From assembly GCA_039985655.1 (NCBI GenBank), contig JBDWSF010000002.1, forward strand, positions 62,001-126,000: a DNA stretch of 64,000 bases. The letters are read 5' to 3'. Shown here piece by piece: positions 8,413-17,246 of the stretch (the first letter of the stretch is position 1; each line of letters starts with the position of its first letter). Source of the DNA: Postechiella sp039985655. GTDB lineage: Bacteria > Bacteroidota > Bacteroidia > Flavobacteriales > Flavobacteriaceae. Position numbers and translations under genes: made by a program. The notes below the pieces were generated by a model, which searched no databases, had not been told where the DNA came from, and saw only the letters and a list, made by a program, of their open reading frames with translations.

Positions 8413-9339
8413 CTAATTATTCTTAACCGTTTGAATAAAAATATCGTTTACACTTGGTATTAATTCTACAAAGTGAGATACGTCTCCTTTTGATGTTAAA
8501 TACTGAAGTAAATCGTTAGGTTTTTCGGATTCTGAAAGTTTAATATTCAACTTTAATTCTCCGCCTAACGTTTTAAAATTAGCTGGGGATGTTTCAAATT
8601 TTTGAATGATATCCTGTTGAAGACTATCTATTTCATTTGATGAAATACCAACCTCGTAAATATTTGTTTTAAACTGACGTTTGATATCAATTAGTTTTCC
8701 ATCAAGAATCTTATTCGATTTGTTGATTAAAGTGATATCATCACATAATTCTTCAACAGATTCCATTCTATGCGTCGAAAAAATTACGGTAGCTCCATCT
8801 TCTCGCAAACGTAAAATTTCGTCTTTAATTAAATTCGCATTTATGGGATCGAAGCCAGAAAAAGGCTCATCAAAAATCAATAACTTAGGTTCATGTAATA
8901 CGGTTACAACAAACTGTATTTTTTGCGCCATACCTTTGGATAGTTCTTGGATTTTCTTATTCCACCAATCCCCTATTTCCAATCGCTCAAACCAATATTT
9001 TAATCGCGTTTTCGCTTCGCTTTTACTTAAGCCTTTTAATTGTGCTAAATACAAAGCCTGTTCACCTACTTTCATCGACTTATATAAACCGCGCTCTTCG
9101 GGTAAATAACCAATATCTTTAATATGTTTTTCCTGAAGCGGTTCGCCATCTAAAAGTACAGAACCTGTATCGGGCATTGTTATTTGATTTACAACTCTTA
9201 TAAGTGTGGTTTTCCCTGCACCGTTAGGTCCTAAAAGTCCGTATATACTTCCTTTTGGCACAGATAAAGACACATTATTAAGGGCTGTAAAGTCACCGAA
9301 TTTCTTAGAAACCCCATTAACCTCTAGTAAGTTACTCAT
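8413..9339 (-). CDS. ABC transporter ATP-binding protein (NatA-like)
   Basis: Nucleotide-binding subunit that powers the neighbouring ABC-2 permease. The 308 residues contain Walker A GPNGAGKTT (residues 38-46), the ABC signature LSKGMAQKIQ, Walker B LLIFDEPFSGFDP and the switch histidine in FSTHRM. A C-terminal extension of about 80 residues (DUF4162-like) is typical of NatA-type exporters. It is the first gene of the minus-strand cluster that continues into the permease, MscS and regulator genes. Confidence 0.93.
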   Translation of the reverse strand: MSNLLEVNGVSKKFGDFTALNNVSLSVPKGSIYGLLGPNGAGKTTLIRVVNQITMPDTGSVLLDGEPLQEKHIKDIGYLPEERGLYKSMKVGEQALYLAQLKGLSKSEAKTRLKYWFERLEIGDWWNKKIQELSKGMAQKIQFVVTVLHEPKLLIFDEPFSGFDPINANLIKDEILRLREDGATVIFSTHRMESVEELCDDITLINKSNKILDGKLIDIKRQFKTNIYEVGISSNEIDSLQQDIIQKFETSPANFKTLGGELKLNIKLSESEKPNDLLQYLTSKGDVSHFVELIPSVNDIFIQTVKNN

Positions 9340-9681
9340 GCTTGTTTTTTAATGTACTAGTTTGCGTAAATATATTAAATGTGAACGATAGAAATTGAAT
9401 GCTTTATGTATAATTTAAGAAATAAAATGAGATCTATTAATTCATCAGATTGTGTTAAACTAATCCATTTTAAATTAGAGTGTCACTAAAAACAAAACCC
9501 ACCCTCAAAAAAATTAAGGATGGGAAAAAAATTGCTATGAAAAAGAAAAATTATCACTAAAATAAATTTAGTGATATCCAAATATAGTTTTTTTTTCTTA
9601 AATATTATAAAAACATCATAATAAGTTTTTAGCATAAAAAATCCGTATTTATACGGATTCTTTAATTTAAGACTGTTTTTA
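9340..9681. other. Intergenic region, 342 bp
   Basis: No ORF of substance. It contains an imperfect hairpin at about 9500-9525 (CCCACCCT with AGGATGGG) and the dnaJ terminator at 9636-9660. The part near 9340-9420 should hold the promoter of the ABC exporter cluster, but I see no clear TAnnTTTG element on the minus strand. Confidence 0.5.
9636..9660 (-). terminator. Intrinsic terminator after dnaJ
   Basis: On the minus strand, hairpin AATCCGTAT / ATACGGATT (9-bp arms, 2-nt loop) is followed by a T run. It lies 22 bp beyond the dnaJ stop codon. Confidence 0.8.
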
Positions 9682-10809
9682 TTACGAAAACATATCTTTT
9701 ACTTTTTCAAAAAACGATTTATCTGAGCTTTCTGGCTTAGGCTCAAAATGCTCGTCATCTCTCATATTTTCAAAAAACTCTTTCTGTTGTTTACTTAATG
9801 TTTTTGGTGTCCAAACATTTACATGTACTAGTAAATCGCCTCGTCCATACCCATTAATGCTTGGTATTCCTTTTCCGCGTAAGCGTAAAATTTTACCTGA
9901 CTGTACACCTGCTTCTACCTTAATACGTACTTTACCTGTTACGGTATCTATTTCTTTAGATGTTCCAAGTACAGCGTCTGGTAAACTTACATACAAATCG
10001 TAATGTAAATTATCACCTTCGCGTTGTAATTTATCGTGTTCAATTTCTTCAATAGCGACTAAAAGATCTCCTGAAATACCATTTCCTGGTGCTTCGTTTC
10101 CTTTACCAGAAACTTTAAGTTGCATCCCATCAACAACACCCGCAGGTATTTTAATAGATACTGTTTCTTCTGCTACTTTTAAACCTTGAGCATCTGCATC
10201 ACTTGGTTTTTTATCTATAGTTTGTCCTGCGCCTCCACACACATTACATGGTGCAGCTGTTTGCATTCTACCTAAAATGGTATTTGCAATACGTGTTACT
10301 TGACCACTACCACCACATGTAGAACATGTTTTATATGTAGTACCTGGTGCTTGAACTTTACGTTTTACTTTTATTTTTTTCTCGACACCGTTAGCAATTT
10401 CTTCTAAAGTCAGTTTTACGCGAATACGTAAATTACTGCCTTTAACACGACGTTGGCCTCCGCCACCGCCAAAACCACCACCAAAGCCGCCACCGCCGCC
10501 ACCAAAGATATCTCCAAACTGACTGAATATGTCATCCATATTCATTCCGCCACCTCCGAAACCACCGCCGCCTCCGCCGCCGTTTTCGAATGCTTGGTGA
10601 CCATATTGGTCGTAACGCGCTTTTTTATTATCGTCGCTTAAAATTTCGTAAGCTTCTGCCGCTTCCTTAAATTTAGCTTCTGCTCCTTTATCATCTGGAT
10701 TTTTATCTGGATGAAATTGAATTGCCTTTTTGCGGTAAGCTTTCTTTATTTCTGCTGCACCAGCACCTTTGCTAATACCTAATATGTCGTAAAAATCTCT
10801 TTTGGCCAT
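9682..10809 (-). CDS. dnaJ: Chaperone DnaJ (Hsp40) with one zinc centre
   Basis: Co-chaperone that delivers unfolded proteins to DnaK and stimulates its ATPase. The J domain (residues 1-70) carries the HPD motif at 33-35. A long Gly/Phe-rich linker (about 75-120) and two beta-barrel substrate-binding domains follow. The zinc-finger region has only two CxxCxGxG-type motifs (CSTCGGSG and CNVCGGAG) instead of four. By spacing these match motifs II and III, which form zinc centre 2, while the centre 1 motifs are absent. This reduced form is, as I recall, usual in flavobacteria. It follows grpE by 9 bp, giving a grpE-dnaJ operon ended by the terminator at 9660. Confidence 0.95.
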   Translation of the reverse strand: MAKRDFYDILGISKGAGAAEIKKAYRKKAIQFHPDKNPDDKGAEAKFKEAAEAYEILSDDNKKARYDQYGHQAFENGGGGGGGFGGGGMNMDDIFSQFGDIFGGGGGGFGGGFGGGGGQRRVKGSNLRIRVKLTLEEIANGVEKKIKVKRKVQAPGTTYKTCSTCGGSGQVTRIANTILGRMQTAAPCNVCGGAGQTIDKKPSDADAQGLKVAEETVSIKIPAGVVDGMQLKVSGKGNEAPGNGISGDLLVAIEEIEHDKLQREGDNLHYDLYVSLPDAVLGTSKEIDTVTGKVRIKVEAGVQSGKILRLRGKGIPSINGYGRGDLLVHVNVWTPKTLSKQQKEFFENMRDDEHFEPKPESSDKSFFEKVKDMFS

Positions 10810-10818
10810 GTTTTTGGT

Positions 10819-11379
10819 TTATTGTCCGATTACTACTTTTGGAAAACGAATTACTTTTTCTCCTAAAACGTAACCTTTTTCAACTATATCAATAATTTTT
10901 CCTTTCATATCTTCAGTAGGTGCAGATATTTGTGTAATAGCTTCATGATCATCAGCATTAAACACGGCTCCTTTTTCAACTTTCATTACAGATAATCCTT
11001 TTTGCTCTAAAGTGGTAACCAATTTTTGGTAAATTAACAACACGCCTTTACGCAATTCTTCGGCTTCTTTATCATCTTCAATATGCGTTAAAGCACGCTC
11101 GAAATCATCAAGAACTGGTAACATGGATACCATGACGTCTTGACTTGCTGTTTTAAACAATTCTACACGCTCTCTAGATGTTCGCTTTTTATAATTTTCA
11201 AATTCAGCAAAAAGTCTTAAAAACTTATCTTTTTCTTGCTTTACTTCCTCTTGTAATTTTTCTTCGGCAGTAAGCGCTTCGACTTCTTCCTCTATTTGCT
11301 CTTCAACTTCTACAGTTTCAGTTTGTGCAGTATCTACCTGCTCACTTTCAATATCGTTATTTTTATCTTTTTTACTCAT
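10819..11379 (-). CDS. grpE: Nucleotide exchange factor GrpE
   Basis: Releases ADP from DnaK in the Hsp70 cycle. The start is taken at the ATG at 11379 (MSKKDKNN); a TTG at 11400 would add seven residues but is less likely. The 186-residue protein has an acidic, disordered N-terminus (residues 1-50), a long dimerising helix (ELQEEV...FENYKKR), and the conserved C-terminal beta domain containing VEKGAVFNADDHEAI and the end VVIGQ. It is translationally close to dnaJ. No CIRCE-type operator is apparent upstream. Confidence 0.94.
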   Translation of the reverse strand: MSKKDKNNDIESEQVDTAQTETVEVEEQIEEEVEALTAEEKLQEEVKQEKDKFLRLFAEFENYKKRTSRERVELFKTASQDVMVSMLPVLDDFERALTHIEDDKEAEELRKGVLLIYQKLVTTLEQKGLSVMKVEKGAVFNADDHEAITQISAPTEDMKGKIIDIVEKGYVLGEKVIRFPKVVIGQ

Positions 11380-11538
11380 CGTAAATTTTAATTTATCCAA
11401 ATACTAAAAATTAGTTGGCAAAAGTACTGCCATTATTATAAAAATGTCATAATGTCATTAAATAATTTTAATATTATTTTAAGTGAATACTAATAGTATT
11501 TATCTAAATTTATACGATAATAAACAAAACTCATAAAA

Positions 11539-12198
11539 ATGAAAAAACACATTGCAACAATTTTCACTTTAGCGGCCTTAACACTAGTAACTGTTAGCTG
11601 TAAAGACAAAGCTAAAGAAGCCAATACGACAGAAGCTAAAGACCCCGTAGTTACACAAGCCACTTCGCAAAAATATATTGCCGATGCTACTGCATCTACA
11701 GTAGAATGGAAAGGTTACAAACCTACAGGATCTCATAACGGAACTATAAATATTGAAAATGGCGTGTTTTCTGTTAATGGGGATAAAATAGAAAGTGGTT
11801 CTTTTTTAATAAATATGAATTCGATTGTTGTCGTTGATATTCCTTTAGAAGAAAAAGGTAACGGGAAACTTCTTGGGCATTTAAAGGGTCCTGATTTTTT
11901 TGATGTTGAAGCCCATGCAAATGCTGCTTTCGAAATTACAGGTTCTACTGAAGTTGAAGGCAAAACGATGCTTTCTGGAAACTTATCTATAAAAGGTATT
12001 AAACAAAATATTACATTTCCTGTAACTGTAAGTAATCGTGTTGGTAATGGTTTAACTATTTCTAGTGAAACCTTTACTATTGACAGAACAAAATGGGATA
12101 TTAAATATAAATCTAAATCCGTTTTTGGAGATATAGGTGATAAATTTATTAATGATGATATTGAATTGAAATTTGTAGTGAAGGCTTCGAAGTCTTAA
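11539..12198 (+). CDS. YceI-family lipoprotein
   Basis: YceI proteins are lipocalin-like beta barrels that bind isoprenoid or other lipids in the periplasm. The 219-residue protein has a lipoprotein signal with a lipobox ending in Cys22 (LVTVSCKDK). The YceI domain begins near residue 46 (KYIADATASTVEWKGYKPTGSHNGTINI) and includes the conserved FDVEAHANAAFEITG segment and IDRTKWDIKYKS near the end. Anchored lipoprotein forms are common in this family. Monocistronic, with its own terminator. The ligand cannot be inferred. Confidence 0.9.
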   Translation: MKKHIATIFTLAALTLVTVSCKDKAKEANTTEAKDPVVTQATSQKYIADATASTVEWKGYKPTGSHNGTINIENGVFSVNGDKIESGSFLINMNSIVVVDIPLEEKGNGKLLGHLKGPDFFDVEAHANAAFEITGSTEVEGKTMLSGNLSIKGIKQNITFPVTVSNRVGNGLTISSETFTIDRTKWDIKYKSKSVFGDIGDKFINDDIELKFVVKASKS

Positions 12199-12222
12199 TT
12201 ATAAACACATACTTTTTTTATA

Positions 12223-12254
12223 AAACCACTTTGTGTATGCAAAGTGGTTTTTTG
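12223..12254 (+). terminator. Intrinsic terminator after the yceI-like gene
   Basis: Hairpin AAACCACTTTG / CAAAGTGGTTT with 11-bp arms and a T-rich tail, 25 bp after the stop codon. Confidence 0.85.
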
Positions 12255-12344
12255 TTGCACTAAAATAATATTTAGGAGTAAAAAACATATACTTTAATGT
12301 AAGAATGAAGATCTTTAATTTAAACTGTAGCGTAAAAACAAAAG

Positions 12345-12420
12345 CTTGACTTTGTAAAAATTTTCAGCTACCTTCGTTTAACGTCGGATATAAAACATTG
12401 AAACGATTTTATATCCTAAA
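12345..12420. repeat. Dispersed repeat, copy 1 (related copy at 47733)
   Basis: About 76 bp beginning CTTGACTTTGTAAAAA and continuing CAGCTACCTTCGTTTAACG. It is highly similar to 47733-47808, with the same 31-bp distance from CTTGAC to GTTTAAC. Both copies stand upstream of an accessory gene and overlap an attC-like structure. Confidence 0.8.
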
Positions 12421-12430
12421 TAGGTTAGGC
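12376..12430 (+). other. Integron attC-like site (left flank of a cassette-like gene)
   Basis: GTTTAAC (12376-12382) fits the attC R'' consensus RYYYAAC, and GTTAGGC (12424-12430) fits the R' consensus GTTRRRY. Between them GGATATAAAA and TTTTATATCC can pair, giving a 55-bp imperfect hairpin, close to the lower limit of known attC sizes. The next gene starts 12 bp after the site, as in a gene cassette. No integrase gene is in the window. Confidence 0.45.
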
Positions 12431-12441
12431 GTTATTGAAGA

Positions 12442-14079
12442 ATGAAAAGCAATATTGATAGAAGAAATGAGATATTCAAAGATGTCATCCCAAGTAAAGG
12501 AGATGTTAACTATGAGCGTCTTATGTCTTCACACGAAAAGAGAATGCAAAGGCAAAGCCCCGCTGAAAAGAAATTTTTTAAGGATTGTTTAAAAAAAGCG
12601 GTTAATTCATTAGAAGCCCAATACTTATCTCATAGTGGTTTTATTACAGAAACAACTCTTCGTCATTTTTTAATGGAATACAATAATAGAGCCAGGGAAC
12701 ACGGATTACGTTCAATGCCGTTATTATTTAATATTCTTGAATCCTTTTTCATATATCGTAAGCCACATATTTATTTTGAACTTATTGAAGAAGAAAATTA
12801 TTTAATCTCATTCTTTGACTTTTTAGATTTTATAACTTCTAAAACTTTTGAAAATGATAAGAACTTAATTCTCGACAACCTTGTACCTGACATTGTTTAT
12901 AATTTTAATATAGGAGTTGATTTAAAAGAAATTTCTTTTAAATCAGATAATAATGCCGAATTTATCATTTCAGGGGTTTCAATTATAAGAAGGGAAAATG
13001 AAGTAACGGTTCTATTAATTACTGGATGTAATGAGTTTAAAACAATTGAAATTACTGATTTAAAATTAGAAACAACCAATCCTGATAAAGCAGATTTACT
13101 AAATAAGTATAAAAAAGATGTAAAGGGGAAAGAGCAAAAGCCTCTTTTTATTGATGACAATAAAAATTATAGTAAAGTAATTGTTGCTTGTAGAATTGAT
13201 TTAGAAAATGATTCTATTGACGCTCGGTATGTAGCGGAAGAATACGAAAACTTCTTTCAAATAAACACGGATGAGAGCGATGCATTTACAAATCAAAAAG
13301 GAGAATATACATCTGATAGTTATAAAGAATTGCACGAAAATGGAATTAAACGTGTAGAATTATTTAATGCTATTTTTGAAGTAGCAAAGTCAGCATTATA
13401 CCTTCCTTATTACCTAAATGAAAATGAAGAAAATTTAATAGAAGAATCTCACGAAACAGAGTTTAGCAAAACAAAATCTAGTCCACTTAAAAGAAGAAAG
13501 TTTAAAGACACTTTTGGTTATAAAACTTCAAACAAACCCTTATACGTTATTAATTCAAATAATAAATTCTCACCAGATGTGATTAAATTAAGAGATGATT
13601 TGTTTAGAATTGAAACAAGTGGTCATTGGAAAAACTTAAGTATTGATGAAGTAGGGTTAGATAAAAAAGGAAATTCAATACACGGAAAAACTTGGGTAAA
13701 CCAAAAACTAAGTTGGTTTGAATCGAATACTAATGAGTTAATTGTAGAAAAAAATAAAAATCAATTTACAGGTAAAGATTCCGGATTTATATACATAATA
13801 AGGAATCCAACAATGGGTGCAAATATTTTTAAAATAGGTTTAACAAGAAATGAAGTTGAAGAAAGAATCAAACAACTTTCAAAGACAAGTGTACCTGATA
13901 AATTTTATAAAGCACAAGAATGGAATGTGAAAAATTGTGTCACGGCTGAAAAAGAAATTCACAACTTATTAGAAAAGTTTAGAATTGACCCAAGAAGGGA
14001 GTTTTTTGAGATTAATTATGAAGTTGCTGTTGAAACAATCACAAAAGTTTGTAATGAAATAAATAAAAACAATGCCTAA
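12442..14079 (+). CDS. Accessory protein with C-terminal GIY-YIG (T5orf172/MUG113) domain
   Basis: 545 residues. Only the C-terminus is recognised: from about residue 450, GFIYIIRNP followed by IFKIGLTR matches the two half-motifs of the T5orf172/MUG113 branch of the GIY-YIG superfamily, with conserved ERIKQLS and AEKEIHNLLEKFR. Such domains are often nucleases or DNA-binding modules in phage and defence contexts. The first 400 residues, mostly helical and charged, match nothing I know. The TAA stop lies inside GCCTAAC, an attC-like core that mirrors GTTAGGC just before the gene, so gene and flanks look like one mobile cassette. A defence role is possible but not shown. Confidence 0.7.
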   Translation: MKSNIDRRNEIFKDVIPSKGDVNYERLMSSHEKRMQRQSPAEKKFFKDCLKKAVNSLEAQYLSHSGFITETTLRHFLMEYNNRAREHGLRSMPLLFNILESFFIYRKPHIYFELIEEENYLISFFDFLDFITSKTFENDKNLILDNLVPDIVYNFNIGVDLKEISFKSDNNAEFIISGVSIIRRENEVTVLLITGCNEFKTIEITDLKLETTNPDKADLLNKYKKDVKGKEQKPLFIDDNKNYSKVIVACRIDLENDSIDARYVAEEYENFFQINTDESDAFTNQKGEYTSDSYKELHENGIKRVELFNAIFEVAKSALYLPYYLNENEENLIEESHETEFSKTKSSPLKRRKFKDTFGYKTSNKPLYVINSNNKFSPDVIKLRDDLFRIETSGHWKNLSIDEVGLDKKGNSIHGKTWVNQKLSWFESNTNELIVEKNKNQFTGKDSGFIYIIRNPTMGANIFKIGLTRNEVEERIKQLSKTSVPDKFYKAQEWNVKNCVTAEKEIHNLLEKFRIDPRREFFEINYEVAVETITKVCNEINKNNA

Positions 14080-14320
14080 CAATGGTGATCGTTACACAAC
14101 CCAGAAATTTTAAAAATCGTGTGCTTTTAACTTTTATAAATTTATAAATCACTGATTATCAATGTTAATTATTTTAAAAAATTTATGGAGATAGTATAAT
14201 TAACTTAAAAATTCAGTTGAACAACAGCCACAATGGCTATAACTAATACGGATTTTGGTGCTTAACCGAAAGGACAGTTCCTTTTAATCCCGCACTAACC
14301 ATAGCCTAGACGTTAAACGA
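14074..14320. other. Right flank of the cassette-like gene: attC-like core and imperfect palindrome
   Basis: GCCTAAC at 14074-14080 is the exact reverse complement of GTTAGGC at 12424 and fits RYYYAAC. Candidate partner cores are GTTGAAC (14216-14222) and GTTAAAC (near 14314). The stretch from about 14230 to 14310 is an imperfect fold-back: GGCTAT pairs with ATAGCC and GGATT with AATCC. It contains GGTGCTTAACCGAAAGG, a motif I associate with intergenic repeats of Bacteroidota. No ORF is evident. Confidence 0.4.
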
Positions 14321-14330
14321 ATCTCCCAAA

Positions 14331-15236
14331 TCACCCCAACAAATCCTCCAAAGCAGGTTTTAAATGATGATATTCAAACACAAAACCTTTATCCTCAATT
14401 TTTTTCGAGCTTACTCGCTGACTATCAAATAACAATGCGTGCATATCTCCTAAAATGATTTTCATTATGAATTTTGGAGTGTTAGGGAGTATCAAAGGCC
14501 TGCTCAATACTTTAGCGATTGTTTTTGTTAATTGTTTGTTCGTTTCGGGGTTTGGAGACACACCATTATAAACACCATATAATTCATGCTTTAATATAAA
14601 CAGAAACATATGACTTAAATCGCTAATATGAATCCACGATTGCCAATGTTTCCCATTACCAAAAGTTGCACCAGCACCAAATTTAATCGGCTTCATCATT
14701 TCGAGTAAAGCACCGCCTTTATTCGATAACACTAAACCTGTTCTAATTTTAGAAACCTTAATATTTAATTTAGAGAAACCATCGACCGAGGCTTCCCATT
14801 TTTTAACAACATCACCTAAAAAAGAATTGTTTTCGCCTTTAAAAGATTCCTCATAATAATTAATTAACGAATCTGGATAAATACCAATAGCACTTCCAGA
14901 AATGACATGCTTTATAGTATGCGATTTGTCTTTTAATGCATGTATTAAAAGCTGCGTACTATCTATTCTACTCGATATAATCTCTTTTTTATAACTGGTC
15001 GTCCAACGCTTAGAAATACTTGCTCCTGCTAAATGAATAATCGCATCAACATTATCAAAACACGCAGCATCAATTTCTTTTAATTTCGGATTCCAATAAA
15101 AGCCTTTATAGTTTTCTAACTGTTCAATTTTTGACTTCCGAGTTGTTAAATAGCTTACATCAATATTTTGAAGATGATATGCTTTTACAATCTCTTTACC
15201 AATAAGTCCCGTAGCTCCAGTAATTAAAACGCGCAT
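14331..15236 (-). CDS. TIGR01777-family NAD-dependent epimerase/dehydratase (YfcH-like)
   Basis: Short-chain dehydrogenase/reductase of the extended type. The NAD(P)-binding Rossmann motif GATGLIGKEIV is at residues 7-17, IHLAGASIS follows, and the C-terminal DUF1731-like segment (RVSSKKIEDKGFVFEYHHL) is typical of TIGR01777. The canonical YxxxK is not obvious, which is usual for this subgroup. 301 residues is normal. The substrate is unknown for the family, with a link to envelope or division (SulA-like) suggested only by name in older annotation. It stands alone on the minus strand. Confidence 0.9.
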   Translation of the reverse strand: MRVLITGATGLIGKEIVKAYHLQNIDVSYLTTRKSKIEQLENYKGFYWNPKLKEIDAACFDNVDAIIHLAGASISKRWTTSYKKEIISSRIDSTQLLIHALKDKSHTIKHVISGSAIGIYPDSLINYYEESFKGENNSFLGDVVKKWEASVDGFSKLNIKVSKIRTGLVLSNKGGALLEMMKPIKFGAGATFGNGKHWQSWIHISDLSHMFLFILKHELYGVYNGVSPNPETNKQLTKTIAKVLSRPLILPNTPKFIMKIILGDMHALLFDSQRVSSKKIEDKGFVFEYHHLKPALEDLLG

Positions 15237-15378
15237 TTTTTATTTAAAGTTACAAAACGAAATAGCAATACGCTATAGGTTTATATTAGGTTTAACAAAT
15301 TGAGTCTCTTGCCTCTTGCCTCTTGCGAAAAAACAAAAAAATAGATACGTGAATTAAAAAACACCTTATAATTATAAA

Positions 15379-16062
15379 CTACTTATTCTTTGTAGCGCGA
15401 AGCATTTCTCTTTTCCCTGGAGGTCCAGGCAATCGTTCCACAATAAAACCAACAGCTTGCATGGCCCTACGGACACTACCTTTTGCGGAATAGGTTACTA
15501 AAACACCATCTGTTTGCAAAGCATCATACATTTTTTGAAATATAGATTCTGTCCACAATTCAGGTTGCACTCTGGCTCCAAAAGCATCAAAGTAAATGAG
15601 GTTGTATTCGTTTACGTCTTTAATATTAGAAAAAAACAAATTCTTTTTAGTTAAAGAGAAATGGTCTGTTACAGCATGTTTTTCTTCCCAAGTTACTTCG
15701 TGTAATGTATTAAAAAGAGTTGTTTTGTTTTCAGTCTTTAATTCCGAAGTATAATTGAGTTGACTTATTTCATCTGGAGCAACTGGATAGCCTTCAACTC
15801 CGACATAATCTATATTTAGATTTAACTTTTCTGTTTCTAAAAGCGTTATAAACGCATTTAAACCTGTGCCAAAACCTATTTCTAAGATGGATATATTAGA
15901 TGCTTTATGATGTTCTGAATGGCGTATATGATGCAATCCACTTTGAATAAACACATGATAGGCTTCTTGAATAGCACCATGTTTAGAATGATATTGCTCG
16001 TCCCACTCGGGTAAATGTATGGTAGACGATCCGTCTCCTGTTATAACAACTTCTCTAATCAA
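15379..16062 (-). CDS. mnmD: tRNA wobble-uridine methyltransferase MnmD
   Basis: SAM-dependent enzyme that completes mnm5s2U at position 34 of some tRNAs; it corresponds to the methyltransferase half of E. coli MnmC. The 227-residue protein carries the family start ITGDGSSTIHLPEWDEQYHS, the SAM-binding motif ILEIGFGTGLNA, the acidic YFDAFGARVQPELW segment and the C-terminal PGPPGKREMLRA. There is no fused FAD oxidase domain, as expected for MnmD. It is transcribed divergently from ilvE across about 85 bp. Confidence 0.93.
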   Translation of the reverse strand: MIREVVITGDGSSTIHLPEWDEQYHSKHGAIQEAYHVFIQSGLHHIRHSEHHKASNISILEIGFGTGLNAFITLLETEKLNLNIDYVGVEGYPVAPDEISQLNYTSELKTENKTTLFNTLHEVTWEEKHAVTDHFSLTKKNLFFSNIKDVNEYNLIYFDAFGARVQPELWTESIFQKMYDALQTDGVLVTYSAKGSVRRAMQAVGFIVERLPGPPGKREMLRATKNK

Positions 16063-16117
16063 AATATTTTTTTAAGCGATTTGTGTAAATATAGCATTTT
16101 TTAAAATCGATTTTACT

Positions 16118-16125
16118 TAAATTTG
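16118..16125 (+). promoter_or_regulatory. Probable -7 promoter element of ilvE
   Basis: TAAATTTG fits the Bacteroidota -7 consensus TAnnTTTG and lies 22 bp before the ilvE ATG. No exact TTG is seen at the expected -33 distance, so the call is tentative. Confidence 0.4.
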
Positions 16126-16147
16126 TTGCATATAAGAATCAAATATT

Positions 16148-17212
16148 ATGAGTACAATACAGAACGATATTGAAATAACAAAAACCGAAACTTCGAGATT
16201 AAAAGATATAGATTTCGATAATTTAAAATTTGGTAGTGTCTTTTCAGATCATATGTTAGAATGTGATTATAAAGATGGTAAATGGCACACGCCTAAGGTA
16301 GTCCCTTACCAACCTATTACATTAGATCCTTCTGCTAAAATATTTCATTACGGACAATCTGTTTTTGAAGGTATGAAGGCTTATAAAGACGCTAATGAAG
16401 ATGTCTTTTTATTTAGACCATTAGATAACTTTAAACGTTTAAATATTTCATCTAAACGTTTATCTATTCCTGAATTACCTGAAGGTTATTTTATGGGTGG
16501 ATTAAAAACCTTATTAGGAGTCGATAACGATTGGATTCCTAAAAATGAAGGCAGTTCGTTATATATTCGTCCGTTTGTTTTTGCTTCTGGACAAGGTTTT
16601 CATGCCTCGCCTGCCGATGCTTATAAATTTATAATTTGTACGGCGCCTTCTGGAGCCTATTTCTCTGGAAAAGTGAAAGTTTTAATTGAAGAGACTTACT
16701 CACGTTCTGCAAATGGCGGTGTAGGTTATGCTAAAGCTGGTGGAAACTATGCAGGTCAATTTTACCCAACTCAACTGGCAATAGAAAAAGGATATCAACA
16801 AGTTATTTGGACCGACGATAATACGCATGAGTATATTGAAGAAGCTGGTGCCATGAATATTTTTGTTAGAATTAACGATACGTTAATTACTGGACCAACT
16901 AGCGATAGAATTTTAGATGGTATTACTAGAAAAAGTATTATTGCTATTGCCGAAGAAAAAGGGATTCCTGTTGAAGTTAGAAAAATAACGGTAAAAGAAG
17001 TTGTTGAAGCTGCAAAAAACGGATCATTAAAAGAAATGTTTGGAGCAGGAACTGCTGCTGTAATTTCGCCAATTGCTGGTTTTGGATTTAAAAATGAAGA
17101 TTTTGATTTACCTGAATTGGACGATACATATGCGAGTTACTTAAAGAAACGTATTACTGATATTCAAACTAATAAATCTGAAGATCCTTTTGGATGGCGA
17201 TATAAGCTTTAA
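16148..17212 (+). CDS. ilvE: Branched-chain amino acid aminotransferase
   Basis: PLP-dependent fold-type IV enzyme that makes or breaks down Leu, Ile and Val with 2-oxoglutarate/Glu. At 354 residues it belongs to the longer BCAT (type II) group. Visible motifs are HYGQSVFEGMKAY, YIRPFVFASG, the PLP-lysine region GYAKAGGNYAGQ, EEAGAMNIF and FGAGTAAVISPI. All expected features are intact. Monocistronic, followed by the fold-back repeat at 17247, which may end transcription from both sides. Confidence 0.95.
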   Translation: MSTIQNDIEITKTETSRLKDIDFDNLKFGSVFSDHMLECDYKDGKWHTPKVVPYQPITLDPSAKIFHYGQSVFEGMKAYKDANEDVFLFRPLDNFKRLNISSKRLSIPELPEGYFMGGLKTLLGVDNDWIPKNEGSSLYIRPFVFASGQGFHASPADAYKFIICTAPSGAYFSGKVKVLIEETYSRSANGGVGYAKAGGNYAGQFYPTQLAIEKGYQQVIWTDDNTHEYIEEAGAMNIFVRINDTLITGPTSDRILDGITRKSIIAIAEEKGIPVEVRKITVKEVVEAAKNGSLKEMFGAGTAAVISPIAGFGFKNEDFDLPELDDTYASYLKKRITDIQTNKSEDPFGWRYKL

Positions 17213-17246
17213 TCGCTTTTATTCAAGGACATAAAATAACAAGTAC

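Noticed and set aside
8681..9109. 142-codon ORF on the plus strand inside the ABC ATPase gene
   Set aside because: Antisense shadow. The minus-strand frame has all ABC motifs.
10441..10600. Possible tandem repeat or CRISPR-like array of GCC/ACC units
   Set aside because: It is the coding sequence of the Gly/Phe-rich linker of DnaJ read on the other strand. There are no spacers.
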